The position numbers and the translations under genes are program-made. A stretch of DNA of 64,000 nt from Epiperipatus broadwayi (Eukaryota > Onychophora > Udeonychophora > Euonychophora > Peripatidae). Shown here piece by piece: positions 22,310-33,784 of the stretch. Each line of letters opens with the position of its first letter. Position 1 is the stretch's first letter. A model generated the notes under the pieces. The model was given only the letters and a program-made list of their open reading frames with translations. It was not told the origin of the DNA and ran no database searches. The stretch is from NCBI GenBank assembly GCA_028023455.1, contig JAQFVV010006701.1, positions 62,001 to 126,000 on the forward strand. The letters run 5' to 3'.

Positions 22310-22745
22310 TCACATGATCACCATTTTTTATGCTTATACATGCTGTTTTTCACAGAGGCAAAACTTTCCATACAGTAACCACCATTCAGTGCAATCCAGA
22401 GTAATAAATGAATGCAGAAAGGTTTGTGAATAAATTTCTATCTAGTGCCTACTCATTTAATATCCACAGATGAGCTTCTAGATTGTGGCACCAAAAAGTA
22501 TGGATGCTAAACTGAGTTTAAATCTATACAATTATACAAGCTAATGAGCTTAGCTTGAAAATATTATTGTGTTTTTATTTTGGACTCAAAGCTTTATAGT
22601 TATCTAAAAATGTAAATGATGGCTTCTGGGAGGTTGCATTAGATCCTAAGATCTAGGTGCTGTGCTCTCAGATTCAAGCTTCCTCACTGATGAAAGCCAC
22701 AAGTTAGAAACTAGTCTGAGAATTCTGCATCCATTGATTACTCTG
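22310..22745. mobile_element. Fold-back family FB-1, diverged copy
   Basis: Begins CACATGATCACCA. The left arm has GGCAAAACTTTCCATACAG; the centre shares the AGATCCTAAGATCTAG block with 8810-9203 and 17746-18137. The right part ends CATCCATTGATTACTCTG, so the right arm is truncated. Carries a + strand hammerhead (22682-22721). Confidence 0.65.
22682..22721 (+). ncRNA. Type I hammerhead ribozyme, FB-1 type
   Basis: Stem I CCTCA (22682-22686) pairs with TGAGA (22717-22721) over four pairs. Core CTGATGA (22687-22693) is canonical, stem II AGC/GTT surrounds CACAA, GAAA is at 22707-22710, stem III ACTAGT, C17 at 22716. All invariant bases are kept, though stems I and II are somewhat weakened. Confidence 0.7.
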
Positions 22746-22749
22746 TCTC

Positions 22750-23825
22750 TCTCAATAATTGTCAGTCCATGACAGATTAGTGTTATTCTAGGTTTATTAC
22801 AATATTTTTATTGATATTTCCCCTTTAATTTATGATCTTAATAAAGCATTGTAAACTCATCTATTCATTTTACATATGATCTGACTTTACTTGCTTGGGA
22901 TTAATTTTCATGCATTAGTTGTTGACTTACTGTCAACCCTTTTAGGAACATGTTTAACCTAGATCTGTTACAACCTCTAAATTTTCTCAGAGTGTTACTC
23001 ATTTGTTCTCCCACTAATATAACTGCTTCAAATCTTTTTCTTTTTTTTATATATAGAACACAATGAAAATGATGAGAATCTATGTTAACATCTATCATAA
23101 TCAAAAAAATAATTAATTTAGCAGAATATTGGTTGATAACTGCATTATTATTAAAATTGTCTATTATCATCAATATTCATAGTTTGATTATTCCAAATAT
23201 GATTTTAAAGGAGGAATATTGATGAAATGATTATATTTTCCTAAAATGCATAAGCTAACACAAATACTTCACAGAACAGTCACTTTTGAATACATTACTA
23301 GGATAAATTGCAATCCAATCCTAAAGAATCACTTTATATTGATAAAGTTTACATATTTCTTCAGCAGTAAAAATCATTTAAATATGATTAAAATTATCAG
23401 TAAGCCAACACAAGGCAGTTTTATTTGTTTTGAAGGTAAGAATGTTATTATATTTTACTATACCATATTCACTTGAAGAATTGATTTGTCTATTTTCATG
23501 ATTCTGTAAATACTTATTTCCATCTATTTAATTACCCATGATCTAGCACAATTTTAGACAGTTTGATGTCTGTTGTACAGCTGATGACAATCATATATAT
23601 ATATATCATAAATTATTAATCAATGTCTGTATTCCAATTAGAATAAAATATATATACTCATTCAAAAGAATACAATAATTAATACAGTAAAAAATATTTT
23701 TAAAAAAGGCAAATATATACCATAATTTAATAGAAGTACTTTCAACTATCTATGTAGTCATTATCAACTAGATTCAAAGTGTATTACAAAAAAAAACGTT
23801 ACAAATGTATATAAAAAAAATTACA
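22750..23825. other. No features recognised
   Basis: AT-rich. A 90-codon frame on the minus strand (22901-23173) and a 76-codon frame (23246-23476) show no domain and are probably chance. Confidence 0.45.
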
Positions 23826-23832
23826 CCATACA

Positions 23833-24410
23833 TCAATTTTTCCACAATTCATTAATTTTTATATTAGCAGCCTGTCTATTTATCAAATGTTGCTTTCCAT
23901 TTTTTATTAACATAGCTTGTTTAATTTTACGTTTATTATTATTTCTTTCAATACCCAAAATCTTAACATTATTAAAATCAAAACTGTAATTACATGTAAC
24001 ATTATGATCAAAAAATACTGAAGGTGATACATCATCATTTCTAACATTCTCTTGTCTTGATTTTTGTACTCGTTTATATAACAACCAATGCTCTTTTGAT
24101 CTTTTCTCCAATGTACACTGAGATTCACCTATATATGCTTTTCCACAGACACACAGCCATTTATATATTGCACAACTTTGATTTAAAATACTACATTTAT
24201 TTTTTGAATTATTTATCAATCTATTTAAATTAGGAGTAGTATAAAATGTGACTCTACATATATTTTTATATATCTATTTTATAAATTTCATTTGTTCATT
24301 ACAAATCAATGGTATTGATATCCAAGTATATTTCATTTTATCAATATCTATAGCATTTAAAATATTACTATTATTATTAAACTTAGTAACAATATAATTT
24401 TTTTTTTTAA
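23833..24410 (-). pseudogene. Penelope-like element fragment: GIY-YIG endonuclease end
   Basis: The open 128-codon stretch at 23833-24219 contains IYKWLCVCGKAYIGES and, after a short gap, R..EH. This is the GIY-YIG nuclease core with its conserved arginine and glutamate and the nearby cysteines. Reading upstream in the same frame past a stop gives WISIPLICNEQM and NICRVTFYTTPNLNRL, matching the linker between RT and GIY-YIG in PLE proteins. The RT itself is missing. The sequence is only distantly similar to the other PLE here, so it is a second PLE lineage. Non-functional. Confidence 0.7.
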
Positions 24411-24434
24411 ATGTTTTTTACTGTATTAATTATT

Positions 24435-24711
24435 ATACATTCAAAGATCAGCCTTTCAAGCTAATTGTGCATGCGTCTTCTGCGAGTGTTAAATAATAAA
24501 TGAATACTTCACTCTACAGTACAAGATATAGTATTAATGCAGGAATAAAAGGAATCCTTTTATTCCTGCATAAATACTATATCTTGTACTGTAGAGGGAA
24601 GTATTCATTTATTATTTAACACTCGCAGAAGATGCATGCACAATTAGCTTGAAAGGCTGATCTTTGAATGTATACAATTGTATGCATAGCGTTATATAAA
24701 AATAATTGCTT
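24435..24711. mobile_element. Fold-back element FB-9 with 13-bp target duplication
   Basis: Arms 24434-24553 and 24555-24674 are complementary with few mismatches around a single central base (24554). A short right extension follows. TGTATTAATTATT occurs at 24422-24434 and again at about 24712-24724, a likely target duplication. It lies next to the GIY-YIG fragment but shows no clear hammerhead. Unknown family. Confidence 0.7.
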
Positions 24712-24756
24712 ATGTATTAATTATTGTATTGTTTTAAATATATATATATAAAAACA

Positions 24757-26222
24757 TATTTTGCGGGTTCATCCGTGTTAAAAACTTTTAATATTAATAT
24801 ATTGACATTTTGACTTGGTCACACAAGTCAACCACAGAGTTATAAAAAGTAGAAAGACGGTTATAGAGGTGCTACAATAACTGATTTGAAAAAAACATTA
24901 ATGTTCCACCAATAGCAAAAATGTTAAATTTAGGAATGTTTTTTAAAAAAATCTTTCCAAATAGGAGGAAGTTTGCATGTATCATCTCGCTTATTGATAC
25001 AATCTGGCCTTTTAAGTATCTCAATGACTTCTCTAATTTTGCACTGGTAGAGATTATCACATCTGGATATGATCCTGGTACTAGAAAATCAATTTTATGA
25101 CCTGAATCTATAGTATGGAGTGAGAGTGCTGATGATGATGAGTGTTGTTTAACTGCATTAGCATGCTCATCTCTTCTAACACTGATGTGACGATTACTCA
25201 TACCTATGTAAGAAGCTTTACAATTTTTACATGAGATTTGATAGACACCATGAGATTCAAGAGGGATTGAATCCTTAGGCTTGGTTATTATATTGCTGAT
25301 CTTTTGATGAGTAGAAAATGCTGTATCTATATTATAGCATTTTAATATACGTCCGATACTGTCTGTAGTTCCTTTTACATATGGAACACAAATCCTAATA
25401 GCTGATTTATCATCTTTTTGTTTCCTATTTTGGGCTTGAAATAAGGCTTTTTTTATAAATTTGTAATTATAACTATTTGCTAATAAAACACTATTAATAT
25501 GAATTATTTCTTCTTTCAGATGTGTCTCATCTGAAAAGTTAATTGGTCTACTTAAAAGAGTTTTGGCTACAGAAACTATCTGAGTTGGGTGATGATGAGA
25601 ATGTAAATGTAAATATCTGTCTGTGTGTGTATCCTTTCTGTAAATCGAAAAAAATAAACTATTTGGTGTTCTGGTGACTAGAACATCAAGAAAAGGGAGT
25701 TTTCCATCAGACTCTTTCTCCATTGTAAATTTAATATGAGGATGTATATTATTTAAATGTAAGAAAAAATCATGTAATTTATTTTTTCCATGTTGCCATA
25801 TGACAAAAGTGTCATCTATGTATCTGAGCCAAATGAGAGGTTTTAAAGATAATGATTCTAAAGCACGAGTTTCTATATTTTCCATGAATAAATCAGTTAT
25901 TACTCCTGATATAGGTGAGCCCTTAGGAGTACCAAAAACTTGTCTGTAATGCTGTCCATTGTATACGAAATATGTATTTAAGAGACAATGTTTAATCAAA
26001 GCAATAATATGGTCTGGTAAATTGCAACGTTGTGAGATTATATTTAAAGCTTTAGCTTCATCAATTGGAATGTTTGTGAACAAAGACACGACATCAAAAC
26101 TGACCAGAATGTCATTAGCATTAATTTTGAAATGTCAGTATATTAATATTAAAAGTTTTTAACATGGATGAACCCGCAAAATATGTTTTTTATATATTTA
26201 ACCCATGCAAATCTTCATTTTA
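24757..26222 (-). mobile_element. Penelope-like retroelement, 5'-truncated, with inverted terminal copies
   Basis: A PLE coding region (24872 to about 26130) is bounded by inverted copies of the same terminal sequence: CATATTTTGCGGGTTCATCC at 24757 onward, and its complement ending about 26184. The same terminal sequence makes the solo palindrome at 21836-22064. Inverted partial copies attached to a truncated body are characteristic of Penelope insertions (established knowledge). (AT)n lies at both outer edges. Confidence 0.8.
24872..26130 (-). CDS. Penelope-like reverse transcriptase with GIY-YIG endonuclease, N-terminally truncated
   Basis: About 415 uninterrupted codons. Reading from the truncated end, NANDILVSFDVVSLFTNIP is RT motif A with its aspartate, GTPKGSPISG is motif B, and LRYIDDTFVIW is motif C with the catalytic YIDD. 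KLPFLDVLV follows in the palm/thumb region. Near the C-terminus HGVYQISCKNCKASYIGMS...R.DEH is a GIY-YIG nuclease with a CxxC pair and the conserved arginine and glutamate. Full PLE proteins are usually about twice as long; the N-terminal fingers are absent. An ATG for the whole frame is not visible: coding sequence runs straight into the inverted terminal repeat at about 26130, so the copy cannot make a complete protein. The open frame suggests a recent insertion. Confidence 0.9.
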
Positions 26223-26240
26223 ATATATATATATATATAT

Positions 26241-26465
26241 GATCAAAAGATGGAGCTCTACCAAGACCTCCAAACAACATATTTTTTTTTTTTTGTATTT
26301 TGGAGCCAACGAAAGAGACAGTGAATTTTGACTCTGATGTTTATGTAAACAAAAATACGCTTGTTTGGAGGTCTTGGTAAAGCTCCATCTATTGATCATA
26401 AATACAAGCGATAGCAAGTTTTACGTATATAAAACTTCTTTTTGTTTTTCATATATATATATATA
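26241..26465. mobile_element. Fold-back family FB-3, copy without ribozyme
   Basis: Inverted ends GATCAAAAGATGGAGCTCTA and its near complement ending CTATTGATCAT (26400) match FB-3 at 46001-46435, as do ACCTCC, AGAGACAGTGAATT and TTTATGTAAACAAA inside. The hammerhead portion is deleted. (AT)n tracts adjoin both ends. Confidence 0.65.
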
Positions 26466-26469
26466 ATGG

Positions 26470-28605
26470 ATTATATAGATATATTATACTTTGTGGGTTC
26501 ATCTGTATATGATTTTGATTATGAATGTATATGAAAATAAACCCATGAAAATTTTTATATCAACATATACACATATGTATAATGTACAATCAGGTTAAAA
26601 TGGAATAAAAGATGGATCCAATTACTATTAAACTTTTAAAAAAATACTAAAATAAAATAATAAATTATGAAAATGACAAAGAAATTTGAAGTGCAAAAAT
26701 CACCTTGCCTATATGTCCAAGTACATTACTCCCCTTTATATGGAATACATATTTGCACAATTCATGATCTGAGTTTACTATCTTATTTAACTCCTCTTTA
26801 ACCTCTTCAAAGTTCACACACACACACACTGTACAAAAACTATATGCTAATTACATGTAATAAGTTAACAAGATACATTTTCAACTTAAGCAATTGCATC
26901 ATTTAATATTATATATCAAAGAAATATAAAAATAATAAAAGCTATTAGTATTTGATTGTAACATCAAGTGACTTGACAATCCTTGTATAATATAACTTTT
27001 TTTCTACTTATAAGCAAATCTACTTCAGGCAATATAAAGTGTTATCATGCTCAACAGTTCATTGTAAATGTGAGTTTGCACATATTTGTTATACTTATCC
27101 ATTATTATTCTAAAACTGTTTAAGCAATCACATCATCAATGTATCTTTTATAAGTAATATTTTTCTGTAACAATGATTGAATTACTTTATTTTCAATATC
27201 TGTTAGCCTTTAGCTACAACTGATACCATTTCTTAGTAATCCCATTAACACAAATCTTTCAATTTAAGAAATTTATTATTAAATATTAGTATATCATGTC
27301 TTCCCTAATTTAAAACATTGATAATAAACAATCCTTTTTATCAAAATTGATTTTTGTCCAGTATTCAACGAATATGTTAATAAAGAAATCAGTTTGTGGA
27401 TTTTTTTTGCATAATAAGCTTAACAACATTACTAATAGATTATGTTATATTTTATTCTCGTTCTAATAAAATTTAAGACTCTTGTTTGCCAGTCACCATA
27501 GATAAGTATAATCAAAAATTGAAAAAAAATGTCAAGGTTGTTTGAAAAATCTTTATCCATCTAAAAAATCTCAGAACCCCACTACAGACTTGAACTTCAG
27601 ATAATAGACATGGCAGGTGAATACTTTAATATTAATAAATTTTGCTTTATTATATAATTCATCCTTGCATTGCCTTTTATATTTTATTATCTAATGGATT
27701 CAAAATCTTCATAATTTAAGAAGCTTCATTTTTAGGATTCAATTCGAATAACAGAAGTTGTTAAAATCAATTATGAAGATCACTTTAAAATTAAGATTCT
27801 GGAAAGCATTGTCTTAACTGATGGTGATGATGATTGAGATGTATTTTAGTTCTGCTAAAATATATTTTAAAAAGTAATGCAAATTTAGTATGCCCTATTC
27901 TAGATTTGTGAATTAGGAAGTTTAACAATCAAAATAATAAATTCTATAAACACACCAGTATTACAGCAGATTCTCTCTTTGTGAATTTAGATTTAAGATG
28001 TTGAAATTTTTTAGGTTATTATTTTAATATTCAATAAATAAATTTAAAATGTTTCTTTTTACAAATATAGTCTTAGCATGGAATGGTTTGATAATAATTG
28101 ATTTTTGTTTTGCAACCACTGCTAAGTAAAAGCCAATATTACAAAATCATTCAAAGACTCTTTAAGTTTTTGAGTGCATTGTAATCCTATATCCATTAGA
28201 TATTTACTACCTTCTTATGGACATATTATAGATAGATGTCTCTACTGTGTAGTTCATAAACATATTGTCAAAATGTTTTATTAATGGCTGCTTCTTAACC
28301 AACATCATTTATAAGCAAAGTTCCCAAACAATCAAGTTAATTTTATTTCTTTTATATTTCATATGTCATACCAGCAGTTTATAATATTTTTATTTTTCAT
28401 TTACATTTCATGACATCTTTTCATCTTTATTTTTTATGAAAGCAGCTTCTGTTCTTTATTATTTTTATTTACTGCATCTATAATTGTGTATTCCTTTACA
28501 ATTTTTGTTGTGCTTAGAAATAGTAATATTTTGTATTTAAATTATTTCAGAAAAATATTGTTGGCTTGAATGGTAGCACTGCATCAATATCTTCAGACCA
28601 GTTTC
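26470..28605. other. No features recognised
   Basis: 2.1 kb AT-rich sequence with a short (CA)n at 26816-26828. No genes or known repeats. Confidence 0.5.
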
Positions 28606-28611
28606 TTGTTA

Positions 28612-28872
28612 CAAATACAATTTATCCAAACCACTTCGACCACTTTTTAGCAAAACTCTTTATTTGTATATATATACATACACATACATTTTGACTGTCC
28701 TGAAATCATCTTCAGAGCTTATATTTTGATTGTCCTGCAATCTTCTTCAGAGACAAGTGAACTGGCTCTGAAGAAGACTGCAGGACAGTCGAAACATAGG
28801 TGTATGTATATATGTACAAATAAAAGGTTTTGCTAAAAAGTGTTTGAAGTGGTTTGGATAAATTGTATTTAT
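28612..28872. mobile_element. Fold-back family FB-6, PLE-terminus-like
   Basis: Inverted arms run inward from AATACAATTTATCCAAACCA (left) and its complement ending about 28870. Three copies of a CTCTGAAGAWGAYTGCAGGA-like segment lie inside (two minus, one plus). Each has the order CTGAAGA, one extra base, stem II, and in the + copy GAAAC. The arrangement resembles PLE terminal repeats. Confidence 0.65.
28768..28800 (+). ncRNA. Hammerhead-like core without clear stem I
   Basis: CTGAAGA (28768-28774), one extra A, stem II GACTG/CAGTC around CAGGA (28776-28790) and GAAA (28791-28794). A neighbouring minus strand copy has GATTG/CAATC, a compensatory C-G to T-A change that supports stem II. No convincing stem I was found, so this may be half of a bipartite or decayed ribozyme. 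Confidence 0.5.
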
Positions 28873-29109
28873 ATAAGATATTACAGCAAAATAAAAAAAA
28901 ATGGTGATTTTGGTAATAGTTTCTTGCTATTGGCCTTATTTAATAAAAAGCATTACATCATCTTATTTTGATATAATAAATAAATAATACTAAAATTAGT
29001 TATATAACAACAATAGTGTATTATTTAATATATAAAAGCTTTTTTGGACAACATTTATTATCCTCCACAGTGTAACATGTATATATATTACTAATGTGAT
29101 GTGATGCAC

Positions 29110-29545
29110 TGTGACTTCTCCTTAAACGGAGTCAGGAATCTCTCAGCAACTATGCCAACAAAAATCTGTTAACCACTTTACCTTCCCTTTCCATTCCCCA
29201 TTCCAAGTTTTTCCATAATCTGCTCCATCCCATTTCCACAACATAATCTTTGTCAACTCCATAGCCTTCATATCTAAATCCCCCTTATCTTTTCCCAAAC
29301 CCAGCATAAAAACCAATAACCCACTTTCTGTATAATCACTTTGTTCCTATTTATTCTTCCATAACTTCATTATTTGTATCCTTTCTGCTTTCAAGCATTT
29401 ACATTCAATTAACAGATGCCTAATATTTTCTATGCCTTCCTTACACAATTTGCAGACGAAATCACTCATATTTTTCCATTTATATGTATATTTCCTTGTT
29501 GTTAAAGTTAGCAAAGTATTATGCATAGAGATATCTAGATTATGT
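29110..29545 (-). pseudogene. LINE-like C-terminal region with CCHC knuckle
   Basis: The minus strand gives NTLLTLTTRKYTYKWKN, then FVCKLCKEGIENIRHLLIEC, a C-x2-C...H-x4-C pattern like the zinc knuckle near the C-terminus of several non-LTR retrotransposon proteins. It continues for about 90 residues (MKAMELTKIMLWKWDG, KTWNGEWKGKVKWL) with only one stop before the terminal one. It is less AT-rich than its surroundings, suggesting a younger insertion. RT and endonuclease are missing. A host gene fragment is possible but less likely. Confidence 0.5.
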
Positions 29546-29549
29546 TTAC

Positions 29550-30620
29550 TGAATTACACCCTTTTTTTGATTGTGCAGCCATAACTATAACATCAAGCAA
29601 AAAGTAATGATATTTTTCTTCATTAAATATTTATATTATTATTAAGCATTAATACGGACTTTTATAAAAAATATAACTACATATACATATGTATATGCAT
29701 GCATGTAAAATATTTATATGTGTATCCATGCATAAATAAAATATACTCCTGAAAATCAAAAAAAATCAAATGCTTTATTATTTTGAGGTTATAAAATCTG
29801 AGTACAGGAAGGATTAGATCTGGGCCATCTTCCTTGAACTTTAAGTTCCAAAATTTATCAGTTTCTCTACACTTATCGCTTATTTGAATTTTTTTTTCAT
29901 TTTATTTCCGATTTTTATGATATAAAGTAATTTTGAACATGGATATTATATGATAATTATTGAATCTTTATTATTCCCATTATTTTTAAAGGTGAAATAA
30001 TAGAAATATTTATTAACATATTAAAACTTCATGAATCCATGGATTCTTAAAAAAACTGGTGCTAATAAAATGTATAGTCTACCTAACAGAGTTATATAGT
30101 ACTTATGATAGAGTAAAAAAACTCCAAATCAATCGATAAATAATAAAATTGCTGCATTTAATATTGATTTTTTGACTTCAAGAATATATAATAAAATCAA
30201 GAAAATGCTATTTTTTGAAATAAAAATATTTAATACCTAAACAATTGCAATTATTTAATGAAAAGAAATACATCAATGATAAAACAAAATAAAATGATAA
30301 TCTATAATAAATATTCGTAATTGAATTCATCGTGTATCCACACGTATTTTGAATTTTATAGTTACAAGTATATATAATAAATAAAATAATATATATATTG
30401 CAATAAAAATATTTATCAAATAAAAGAAAGTAAAAGGTAGATCACACACAAGATGTTTGTAAAAAAGGAAGCAATATTTGATATACACTTAGAATAAATT
30501 CAAAAATAAATGCAGATATTTGTTATATATTTCTATTTATATCTGCATTTGATATGTCTTTGATGGAATTATTTTGTTAAATAATTGACATCATTTTGCT
30601 AAGTGAATTAAATTTATTGC
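29550..30620. other. No features recognised
   Basis: AT-rich sequence, no coding or RNA signal. Confidence 0.5.
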
Positions 30621-30624
30621 ATTG

Positions 30625-30712
30625 GTGGCCGAGTGGTTAGTACATCTGCCTTACAAGCAGTTATCCCAGGGTTTGTGTCCTGGCTGACGATTTGACACAT
30701 TAAAAATATAGA
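30625..30712 (+). repeat. tRNA-derived SINE, head-only type (SINE family I)
   Basis: GCATTGGTGGCCGAGTGGTT is a strong A-box region of the leucine/serine-tRNA type. CCTTACAAGCAGTT follows, then the B-box-like GGGTTTGTGTCCTGG and an A-rich tail. No target duplication was identified. Confidence 0.7.
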
Positions 30713-30849
30713 TACTTTTTTTAAAAAAAAAAAATTATTTAATACAATCTTATAGTCAATTACCTCAAGAATAAATTAGGGCATTTTTTTCTCCATTAGT
30801 TTCCTTCATTTAATGGTAAGTACTTTGTGAATCAGTAAAGACGATAGAC

Positions 30850-31020
30850 TGTAGTCAATGTTATTTAATGAATAATATTTCCGTAGTATAATTTTCATTA
30901 CATGACTCTCGTGTAAGGTAGAGACAAAGTGTTAAAAGCAGATAGAAACCAATATATTGTGTGAGAGTGGTGTAGGAAAATTACACTACAGAAATACTAT
31001 TCATTAAATGAATAATCTCT
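30850..31020. repeat. Inverted repeat FB-11
   Basis: TATTTAATGAATAATATTTC...GTAGTATAATTTTC at about 30861 is complementary to GAAAATTACACTACAGAAAT...TTCATTAAATGA at about 30974. The right-arm region recurs as a direct, diverged copy at about 31305-31410. No ribozyme was found. Confidence 0.5.
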
Positions 31021-31182
31021 AGTCTAATCAATATCTATTAAAATTATTAATATACTCCCATCAAGTAGTTTGTATCAAAGTCGTAAGACCAGTAAGTTTG
31101 GCACATCAATTAAACTGCAGTAATTCTCTATCTACATATATTGAACAATGATAAAGATATGTGTAACAGATTTTGGTTTAGG

Positions 31183-31225
31183 CCAACAGATGAGTGCTGT
31201 TTCAGCATGAAATGTATATCTTGAG
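31183..31225 (+). ncRNA. Hammerhead relic, FB-2b type
   Basis: CCAA, CAGATGA, stem II GTGCTG/CAGCAT with loop TTT, GAAA, stem III ATGTAT and A. The only core defect is U4 to A (CAGATGA for CTGATGA). The 3' strand of stem I is displaced by two bases. Confidence 0.55.
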
Positions 31226-31564
31226 GATCACACATTTTTTACATGCCTTTGGTTATATGTTTACGATTACACCCCTCCACATGTTAAAAGTGGATAAAAA
31301 CCAGTCACTACCTTGCATGAGAGTGGTGTAGTAAAAATTACACTAAAGAAATATTATTAATTAAATAGATAATCTCTAGTCTAATGAATGACTAATAAAA
31401 ATTATTAATGTAGCCTATATTAATTTAAAAAAAAAAAAAAATTATTTTGAAGCTAGAACATTACTATATTCTAAAACTTATTCAGGTATCAGATCAGGAC
31501 CTATAACAATTTGCATTTTGAAACTTACAAAAAGCTATTTTAATCACATTGTATAATATATTTC

Positions 31565-31918
31565 TTTAATAACTGAAACACACAGGCTTATTATATACCT
31601 GTGTCTATATATTTAATATATAGGGTATGTGAGCACAGACGTTTACATGACCCACCACTCTCCACACTATCTCATAACACTGATACACTTGAACACATAT
31701 GTTGAAAAGATAAATAATCACCAATATATGTATTTCATGCTAAACCAGCAATCATCAGTTGGTCCAGATTACCATCTCTACACATATATGCTATAAGTGC
31801 TCAGATATATATTAAGATAGCCAAACCTCATACTTTAATGGACAGGCTTCAATCTACTCCACACTCCAACTCTTCATCCATCCAGGAAGTCTGTGCTCAT
31901 ATACCCTATATATAAAAT
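31565..31918. mobile_element. Fold-back family FB-2, copy with truncated right arm
   Basis: Starts with AACTGAAACACACAGGC, the outer end of FB-2, and runs through GGGTATGTGAGCACAGAC and the ATGGACAGGCTTCAATCTAC block. It ends with a short inverted remnant AGTCTGTGCTCATATACCCT. A hammerhead is on the minus strand (31720-31763). Confidence 0.7.
31720..31763 (-). ncRNA. Type I hammerhead ribozyme, FB-2 type
   Basis: Stem I ACCAA/TTGGT (complements of 31759-31763 and 31720-31724), core CTGATGA (complement of 31752-31758), stem II TGCT/AGCA, GAAA (complement of 31733-31736), stem III ATACATAT and A at the cleavage position. It is the third copy with an intact core in this family. Confidence 0.75.
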
Positions 31919-31919
31919 A

Positions 31920-33780
31920 TCTCTTTATAAATCTAAATGACTTCATTACATAAATTTATCACTATATCAATATTATTTTTCATATTCAAAAAATAAACTT
32001 AATGCTTTCTTTTACCTATCCAAAGGCAAAAAAGAGTGTCATCTATTAATATATATATAGCTATAATACTGTTTTATCAGATTTATACATGACTTAAAAA
32101 GATCTAAAGTGTCAATGATCGGCAAATGGCTTTATGAAGGCATTTATATTAAGATTTATAAATTCAGAAATATAAAAGCTTTTGTAAATAAATTGAATTG
32201 AATTAATTGTATTGGATAGTAATCTCCAACTCTTTTAAAGTATCCAAATAGGTTTAAAGATATGGACACAAAATCAGTGTAACTCCACTATTCATATAAA
32301 CATTAGAGTTAAATACGATAATATATAATTATCAGAATTTACGCTTACAAGTATTCTATTAAATGCGTACTGAAAAAATAACATACAGCATAGCCATAGA
32401 GGATTATGCTATTGGATATCTTTGCGCTCTTATTAACAGTACCATAAATGATTTTAAAAATAAATAATCAAACTGATTAGTTTTTTAGAAGATCATGTAA
32501 TGTTCAAGCATTGATGATAATCGAATGAGCCTTTTTATTGTTAAAAAAATACATTTATTTACTTTTGAATAATTGTCTTATGTAAGCACTGGTAGTTTGG
32601 AATTTCAAGTTCTGATCTCATAAGCTACACCATTGTGAATTTAGAAAAAAAAAGATAAATAAAATTTGTCATTAAATTATTTTTTTCTTTTGCATGCACA
32701 TTTTTTTTTACTTAAATTATTTATAAAAGTAAACAAGAGAAAGATTGACCAACATAACAGTAAACTAAGTTATTGTATTTTTTTGAAAAACATGTATCAT
32801 TGCTTTCAATTTTAGGCTAATACAAATTACTGGATCCAATAATTGTGGGTATATAAGTAGCTTATAACAATTCTAGTTTCAGCTTAAATTAGTTGCTAAT
32901 CAATTGAGTTTAGGTGAGCTACTGGACGCTAGTTGGAGTAAAAATCAAATGCATTGAGCAAATATATTTGCAGAGAAATAAAGAAATGACCACAAATGAG
33001 AAATCTTGTATCAATATTACCAATGGAATAAAGCTATGTAAGTAGTGAAAAACACCAGTTCATAATATCATTTTCAATTGCCATTGTCACAAATTTATTC
33101 ATGGTGCAGATATAAAATAAAAATATGTGGTAGTGTAAATCTCAAGTCTATCACTTTAATACATTGTAAAACTGCATTATTCTGTATAGTTTAACAAAGG
33201 GATAGAAGGTCAGACTAAAGAACTAAAACATATTTTGTTCACAGCTCAATCAATGACCCCCAAGGTTTGAACATGGCTCCTTTCAAATGATCATTTGATT
33301 TTTATTTGATTTTAATGATTTTATGCAATTAAAAATTTTAAAGTGTAAAAAAAAAGATAATATCTTTTATAAAGCTTTAAAATAAATTTTATTAACTTGC
33401 AGATCAATACTTATGCTGAAATCTAATACTTCTATTCCTTAGAGTAATTTAGCAGTATCCATTTTATAACTAAGTCATCTTATCAGATTTTACTAACAAA
33501 TTGGAAACACTTCTTCAATTATGACAGTTCTCATTATATTTAAACAAATAATGTAATAGACCTCAAAGTAAGACTCTAACACAAATTAATATTTAATAGA
33601 AAAATGTACGCAAACCCCTAAATGTATTTTTCATAGATATTAGCAATAGACAATGGTAAGCATATTATTATATATTACATATAATAGCACTTTATTATTA
33701 TCATTTTAGGAGTGATTATTTATGTCTTATATGATTGAATGTGACAGTGTATTGTTTGTTTAAATCAATATTTTTATGGA
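31920..33780. other. No features recognised
   Basis: 1.9 kb AT-rich sequence without genes or recognisable repeats. Confidence 0.5.
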
Positions 33781-33784
33781 TCCT

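Noticed and set aside
24600-24674. GAAAGG near GCAGAAGA in FB-9 considered as a hammerhead
   Set aside because: U4 is wrong and no stem II can be drawn.
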